DNA of 32,107 nucleotides from Suttonella ornithocola (GTDB taxonomy: Bacteria > Pseudomonadota > Gammaproteobacteria > Cardiobacteriales > Cardiobacteriaceae): positions 3-32,109 of the forward strand of contig NZ_LWHB01000024.1 of the NCBI RefSeq assembly GCF_001889065.1, written 5' to 3'. Shown here piece by piece: positions 28,106 through 32,107 of the stretch (within the stretch, counting starts at the first letter, position 1; each line of letters starts with the position of its first letter). A program made the position numbers and the translations under genes. The notes beneath the pieces were generated by a model. It had not been told where the DNA came from, searched no databases, and saw nothing but the letters and a program-made list of their open reading frames with translations.

Positions 28106-28148
28106 ATTTTATGCTTTTTTACTTCACTTGAAAATTGACATATATCAA
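28106..28148 (-). promoter_or_regulatory. FNR/ANR-type promoter of azurin
   Basis: The palindrome TTGATATATGTCAA (28148-28135 on the minus strand) matches the FNR consensus TTGAT-N4-ATCAA at all but one position. A -10 box TAAAAT lies at 28111-28106. With a start near 28100 the palindrome is centred at about -41.5, the classical class II activation position. It overlaps the end of the broken nosL frame. Confidence 0.7.
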
Positions 28149-28657
28149 TAATTGGAAAGACAGCTATCAGATTTTGTTAGTTGCTGAAGCGAAATCGCTT
28201 GATAAGCATAGACAATGCCCTGTTCTTGCTGCGCCGCCTGCATGGCTTTTTCCTGATTAGAATATGCTTGCCAAGCTTGCGCTTCTGGTATGCGATACTC
28301 CGCAGGAATACATACATACCAAGCGGTTTGCGCATCGTGCCATTGGAGATTTTCTATTGATTTATCTTATTTTTGTAATAATCCTACATATGCTTGCATA
28401 GGACGATTAGCAGTTTCAGGATGATGCAAATAGGTTAATAAGTTCTTAACGCTACCGAACCACAAGGTTTCACGCTGACCATCTAATAATAAGACTTGTC
28501 CTTTTTCGCCTGAGTTTTCTAATACCCCCATGTGTGAGTAATAATCTTTGGCATCTTCAGGGATGAGCATTTGTGGCGCTTGCGGAGTAGCCGTTTTCTC
28601 TGCTGAATCACAGGCAGATAAGCATAAAAATAAAATAATGAGTAAAGGTTTTGTCAT
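28145..28657 (-). pseudogene. nosL: NosL copper lipoprotein, interrupted by an in-frame stop
   Basis: NosL is an outer-membrane copper chaperone that supplies copper for NosZ maturation. The frame begins at ATG 28657-28655 with a lipoprotein signal (LFLCLSAC) and includes the conserved MGVLENSGEKGQVLL and LWFGSVKNLL segments. A TAA at 28369-28367 stops it after 96 residues. Without any frame change the sequence continues as NLQWHDAQTAWYVCIPAE and further NosL-like residues to TGA 28147-28145, giving a 170-codon gene. The ATG overlaps nosY (ATGA). A longer open frame starting at 28735 is an overlap artefact. One nonsense mutation (or a sequencing error) accounts for the break. Confidence 0.85.
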
Positions 28658-29487
28658 GGTGTTTTTTTCCGAAAAATAAGAATGGTGAGCAAAACGGGAA
28701 TAACCATCCAAATAACTAAGCTGATGACCAACCACATTGGTGATAATGCCATGCTTTGCCCAACATTTAACATCCCAGCAACGGTGGCATTTTCACCACT
28801 GCCAATATTGAGCAAACGATAAGCATCCGCGGGATTTCCCCACATCAACCATGACAACATTCTCTCTGTTATCCAGTGTTTTTTATCCAGTAATAGCGCC
28901 CCTAGCAAAGCAAGGTCATAGACTAAAACGAATAACAACCATACGCCAATTGCCATTCCTGCCGCTTGTGTTCGTTGGCGAGCAATTGCTGATAATAAGG
29001 TGCCAATCGCAAGAAAAACACCACCTAAAGCGATGGTTGATAGCGTCATCAATACAAAAGGTTGCCACGTTATCCAGCGATAACCGATATCACGATGAAT
29101 AAAGAAAACCGCAATTGCCGTAATGCCATAGGCAATCAATGTTGCCACCGCCAAGATGCCCCATTGCCCAATAAATTTCCCTAATACGATTTGCGAGCGG
29201 CTAAGCGGATAAACGAGTAATAACGGCATTGTGCCATTTTCAATTTCCCCCACTAAACTGTCGTAAGACAATAAAAGTGCAATTAGCGGTAATAAAAAGA
29301 TATTTAAACTGGCTAGGCTAACGATAATAATGGCTAGCGGGGAGGTTTTGACTTCTCCAACGGGCGCACTTCCTAATGCAACGAGGCTCAAAGCAAAAAT
29401 CGTCAGTAAAAGCGTAATGGCTAAGACCCAACGGTTACGAATACCATCAGTAAATTCTTTTTGCGCTAACGGGAATAAATTATTCAT
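28654..29487 (-). CDS. nosY: NosY, ABC transporter membrane subunit
   Basis: This permease (277 aa, six predicted helices) partners the NosF ATPase. With NosD the complex is needed to build the copper-sulfur (CuZ) centre of nitrous oxide reductase, probably by a sulfur-related transport step or conformational work. Typical features are LAQKEFTDGIRNRWVL at the start and VGEIENGTMPLLLVYPLSRS after helix 2. The frame is intact although nosZ and nosL are broken. It overlaps nosF by 8 bp and nosL by 4 bp. Confidence 0.93.
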   Translation of the reverse strand: MNNLFPLAQKEFTDGIRNRWVLAITLLLTIFALSLVALGSAPVGEVKTSPLAIIIVSLASLNIFLLPLIALLLSYDSLVGEIENGTMPLLLVYPLSRSQIVLGKFIGQWGILAVATLIAYGITAIAVFFIHRDIGYRWITWQPFVLMTLSTIALGGVFLAIGTLLSAIARQRTQAAGMAIGVWLLFVLVYDLALLGALLLDKKHWITERMLSWLMWGNPADAYRLLNIGSGENATVAGMLNVGQSMALSPMWLVISLVIWMVIPVLLTILIFRKKTP

Positions 29488-30385
29488 CAGTGGCTTCCTC
29501 TATGGTTTTGATTGGCTCACGCTTGAGAAAATCTGCATATAAATCATCCAAACTAGGGGCTTGAATATGAATATCCGCTGGTGAATGCTCTCGATATAAC
29601 TGCGTGATGACGGCATTTTTCTCTGCCTCGTTAACTGCACATTGCCAACGACTTTCGCCAATCGATTGCCAAGGCGATGGAAGAGGTGCTGCACATTCTG
29701 TCATTAGTATAGTAGGTAACTCCGCTTGCATTCTTAGCTGTGTTAAATCTCCATCTGCCATTTTATGACCTTGCTTCATAATAATAATGCGATCAACTTG
29801 TCCGGCAAGCTCTGCTAATGCATGGCTAGATAGCAAAATGGCAACGCCTGATGCACGCAATAACGCAATGCGTTCATAAAACTCTCGACGAGAAGCAGGA
29901 TCAAGTCCTGTTGTCGGTTCATCTAAAAACAAGATATCAGGTTGCCCAATTAAGGCTTGTGCAAGCGCTAGCCGTTGCCGCATCCCTTTAGAGTAAGTGC
30001 CAACGCGTCTATCCGCCGCATCTAAAATACCAACGGTTTCTAATAACGCCTCATTCGCTGCTATTGGCTGCTTTTTGAGCTTAGCAAAAAATTTTAAAGT
30101 TTCACGCCCCGTTAAAGATGGATAAAGCGAGACGGTTTCTGGTAAATAACCTAGCTTGGTTTTGACCTGTGCATCTGTTGGCGCTTTTCCTTGTAGATAC
30201 ACGCTGCCAGTGGTCGGTGATAATAAACCCAGTAACATTTTCATCAAGGTTGATTTGCCCGCACCGTTATGACCAGCAAGCGCAACACATTCTCCCGCAT
30301 GAATGGTTAAATCGAGCGGATAAACCGCGCATCGACCACGAAAAGTTTTACTAAGATGATTGGCTTCAATGAGAATGGAATTCAT
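29480..30385 (-). CDS. nosF: NosF, ABC transporter ATP-binding subunit
   Basis: This is the cytoplasmic ATPase (301 aa) of NosDFY. It has Walker A GHNGAGKST (38-46), the Q-loop region LGYLPE, signature YSKGMRQRLALAQAL, Walker B ILFLDEPTTGLD and the switch His in LLSSHALAE. It overlaps nosD by 20 bp and nosY by 8 bp. The ATPase alone could belong to other ABC-2 exporters, but position between nosD and nosY settles the assignment. Confidence 0.93.
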   Translation of the reverse strand: MNSILIEANHLSKTFRGRCAVYPLDLTIHAGECVALAGHNGAGKSTLMKMLLGLLSPTTGSVYLQGKAPTDAQVKTKLGYLPETVSLYPSLTGRETLKFFAKLKKQPIAANEALLETVGILDAADRRVGTYSKGMRQRLALAQALIGQPDILFLDEPTTGLDPASRREFYERIALLRASGVAILLSSHALAELAGQVDRIIIMKQGHKMADGDLTQLRMQAELPTILMTECAAPLPSPWQSIGESRWQCAVNEAEKNAVITQLYREHSPADIHIQAPSLDDLYADFLKREPIKTIEEATDE

Positions 30386-31631
30386 GAGAATGCTCCGTTG
30401 GCGTAGGCTGCATTAAAGGATAAGTATCGGTTACACCGCCTGGCAATAAACTGGGGAATTGCTGTTGGGCATATTTTAAAAGTTGAGCAGCCGGACTATT
30501 GATTAGCAATTTGGCTGAAGGTGCGCGCCAAAGAATTTGATCCATTACTGTATTCGGACGATAAGGCGTATCGGCAATGCCATCCCCATTTAAGTCAAAC
30601 GCGCTATGATCGCTCCAATAATTCCCACGCCCTTCATGCGACCACTGGCTTTCACGCGTCCCAACATACATGACCTGTGTTTGATTTTGCACAAAGCTAT
30701 TGTCATGCATGCCATTATTCTCAGAACCTGCTGATGAATGAATACCAATTTCGCAACCTTGGAAATAGTTATGGTCAAATTCATTATGATTGGCGTTATA
30801 AAGAAAAACGCATTTTTTAGCGTTATTGACAGTATTGCCGCGAATCACACTATGATTAACATCATTGAGCATTAAACCATGCTCTTTGCTGTTTTTCGTC
30901 ACATTATTAACTGCGCTAATACGATTAGAAAACATTAAAACATACGCACTTTCTACATTATCAGCGCGATTTTCCCGAACTTCGCTGTCTTCGGTATACA
31001 TATAATGCACCGCAAAGCGCAAATCATGTAAATAATTACCGATAAATAAATTATCTTTACTGACATTGGTAAAAATTCCATCCCGTCCACCACTAATATC
31101 ATTATCTTTAATAATGGTTTTAGGGCTTCGCCAAATGCTCACGCCATTACCGCGACTATTAACGCGTAGGCGATTATCATTGCGGATAACATTGTTCTCT
31201 ACCAATGCGGCATCAGGCCCCCAAACATAAACGCCAAATAAGTTTCCTTGAATATGATTATTTTTCACTACCGCATGATGGGCGGTTTTGTCTAAAAAAA
31301 TTCCCGCATTCATTTTGCTCAGACTTTTACCCGAGCCGCTCACGGTTAAATGTGCTAAATGCACATTTTCTGCGGTTACGCGAATAGCATCCGCTTTGCC
31401 ATCGCCAATAATATGGCTCACACCCTTTTCGCTTCCAATTAAGCTAATAGATTGATTAACAACAATATTGCCATGATAATCACCAGCAGCCAAATGCAAT
31501 TCATCGCCTACTTGTGCGGTATCAATGGCTTGCTGCAAATCGCTACCTGCGGATATCGTTTTGATTTCTGCTTGTGCGATGATGCAAATGGCAGCCGAAG
31601 CTGCCATTAAAAAAGAACGAAAACTTTGCAT
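30366..31631 (-). CDS. nosD: NosD, periplasmic beta-helix copper/sulfur maturation protein
   Basis: This periplasmic protein (421 aa) assists CuZ assembly in NosZ together with NosFY and NosL. It has a Sec signal peptide (about 1-21, ending AQA), then a long right-handed parallel beta-helix made of repeated segments such as AVVKNNHIQGN, ALVENNVIRND and TIIKDNDISGGRDGI. The C-terminal region is His-rich (EHSHEFHSH). The frame is complete and starts at the TAATG junction with the nosZ stop. Confidence 0.93.
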   Translation of the reverse strand: MQSFRSFLMAASAAICIIAQAEIKTISAGSDLQQAIDTAQVGDELHLAAGDYHGNIVVNQSISLIGSEKGVSHIIGDGKADAIRVTAENVHLAHLTVSGSGKSLSKMNAGIFLDKTAHHAVVKNNHIQGNLFGVYVWGPDAALVENNVIRNDNRLRVNSRGNGVSIWRSPKTIIKDNDISGGRDGIFTNVSKDNLFIGNYLHDLRFAVHYMYTEDSEVRENRADNVESAYVLMFSNRISAVNNVTKNSKEHGLMLNDVNHSVIRGNTVNNAKKCVFLYNANHNEFDHNYFQGCEIGIHSSAGSENNGMHDNSFVQNQTQVMYVGTRESQWSHEGRGNYWSDHSAFDLNGDGIADTPYRPNTVMDQILWRAPSAKLLINSPAAQLLKYAQQQFPSLLPGGVTDTYPLMQPTPTEHSHEFHSH

Positions 31632-31846
31632 TATGCCTGTGCTGTTGGTTTAACAAACATCCGTCCGCTCATTTCCATATGGAGGGCATGACAGAACCAT
31701 TGACAATAATACCAATAAACGCCCGGACGATCGGCGGTAAAGGTAACAGAAGATGTCGCCTGAGGACCAATTTCCATTGCAATACCATGACCTTCTAGCG
31801 TGAAACCATGCGTTAAGTCTTCAATCAACTCTTTATTGGTTACATA
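31631..31846 (-). pseudogene. nosZ: NosZ nitrous oxide reductase, C-terminal CuA remnant cut by IS630
   Basis: Only the last 71 codons of nosZ are present. They encode most of the C-terminal cupredoxin (CuA) domain. All visible CuA ligands remain: His in DLTHGF and the Cys/Cys/His/Met set in [12 protein letters not shown]. The coding sequence starts abruptly at TATGTAACC, directly behind the IS630 end (TA duplication at 31846-31845), so the roughly 550 upstream residues with the CuZ propeller and Tat signal are separated by the IS. A 75-aa open frame starts at ATG 31858, inside the IS end. N2O reduction should be lost unless another nosZ exists. Confidence 0.9.
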
Positions 31847-32107
31847 TAGTGCAATCATCTAAAACCCAATCCAATCCAAAGCAGATAAAAGAATAAAGTA
31901 TCAATACAATCCATCCGCCATTCTTTGCGTATTTGCTTAATCCAAGCCCACATCTTTTCAATAGGATTTAAGTCTGGACTATAAGGGGGTAACCAAACTA
32001 TCTCATGCCCATGCTCTTCAATGATTGCTTGAATATCACTGCGTTTATGAAAAGTGGCATTGTCCATGACAATTACACTGTTTTTAGGTAACTCAGGTAA
32101 CAGTGCT
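31845..32107 (-). mobile_element. IS630-family insertion sequence, 3' end (right copy)
   Basis: This is the terminal part of the same element as at 1-208, in the opposite orientation. It is inserted in nosZ and runs off the right edge. The inner end reads TATAGTGCAATC on the plus strand. The shared 210 bp are identical to the left copy, which indicates recent movement. Confidence 0.88.
31855..32107 (-). CDS. IS630-family transposase, C-terminal part (partial at window edge)
   Basis: The open frame of 83 codons continues beyond the edge. It includes [17 protein letters not shown] with the second catalytic Asp and [16 protein letters not shown] with the final Glu, both typical of IS630. It ends at TGA 31857-31855, which overlaps the ATG of the NosZ CuA frame (ATGA). 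An internal ATG at 32067 is part of the VMDNATF motif and is not a start. Confidence 0.87.
   Translation of the reverse strand, partial: ALLPELPKNSVIVMDNATFHKRSDIQAIIEEHGHEIVWLPPYSPDLNPIEKMWAWIKQIRKEWRMDCIDTLFFYLLWIGLGFR

Noticed and set aside
28658..28735. Longer NosL start at 28735
   Set aside because: The extra 26 residues lie inside nosY in another frame. The lipoprotein signal begins at ATG 28657, which forms the expected ATGA overlap.
1..32107. CRISPR arrays, rRNA genes, prophage genes, integron or defence system
   Set aside because: No spaced direct repeats, rRNA-like sequence, phage structural genes, integrase or recognisable defence genes were seen on either strand.

Overview
The window looks like a chromosomal segment of a low-GC gammaproteobacterium. 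The evidence is a six-subunit Na+-NQR operon with apbE and nqrM, the glmM-tpiA-secG-tRNA-Leu(GAG) order, dapD, and a yhhQ gene behind a preQ1 riboswitch. The genus cannot be named from the sequence. Several IS/MITE traces and at least five broken genes suggest a genome undergoing reductive decay, as in host-associated lineages (inference). Both window edges lie inside identical, oppositely oriented copies of one IS630-family element, so the window is probably an IS-bounded contig.

Layout. 1-348: end of one IS630 copy inserted into a second IS630-like element. 589-1416: a gene of unknown function with four separate lesions, one of them a 93-bp MITE insertion. 1580-1709: an IS5-type MITE. 1720-17102, all on the minus strand and transcribed right to left: Mrp antiporter mnhABCDEFG, then glmM, tpiA, secG, tRNA-Leu, nqrABCDEF, apbE, nqrM. 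17263-19278, plus strand: dapD, a small membrane protein, and the preQ1 riboswitch followed by a frameshifted yhhQ. 19250-22025, minus strand: radC, a membrane-anchored receiver protein, and a phoR interrupted by a stop codon. 22060-25880, plus strand: coaBC-dut-argB-phrB, tightly packed. 25888-28148, minus strand: rimO, then azurin with its terminator and an FNR-type promoter. 28145-31846, minus strand: nosZ(3' end)-nosD-nosF-nosY-nosL. 31845-32107: the second IS630 copy.

How it fits together. Na+-NQR pumps Na+ out using NADH. The Mrp complex exchanges Na+ for H+. ApbE and NqrM are the flavin and metal maturation factors for NQR. This 15-kb sodium-energetics block is intact, and two strong promoters are visible (before mnhA and before nqrA).

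The denitrification end is decaying. nosZ is cut by an IS just before its CuA domain and nosL carries an in-frame stop, while nosD, nosF and nosY remain open. Azurin next door is intact and keeps a near-perfect FNR site at about -41.5.

I found no CRISPR array, prophage or obviously new multi-gene system. The most informative signals are the nos decay, the multiply broken gene whose pre-insertion site can be reconstructed, the phoR and yhhQ lesions, and the membrane-anchored receiver protein.
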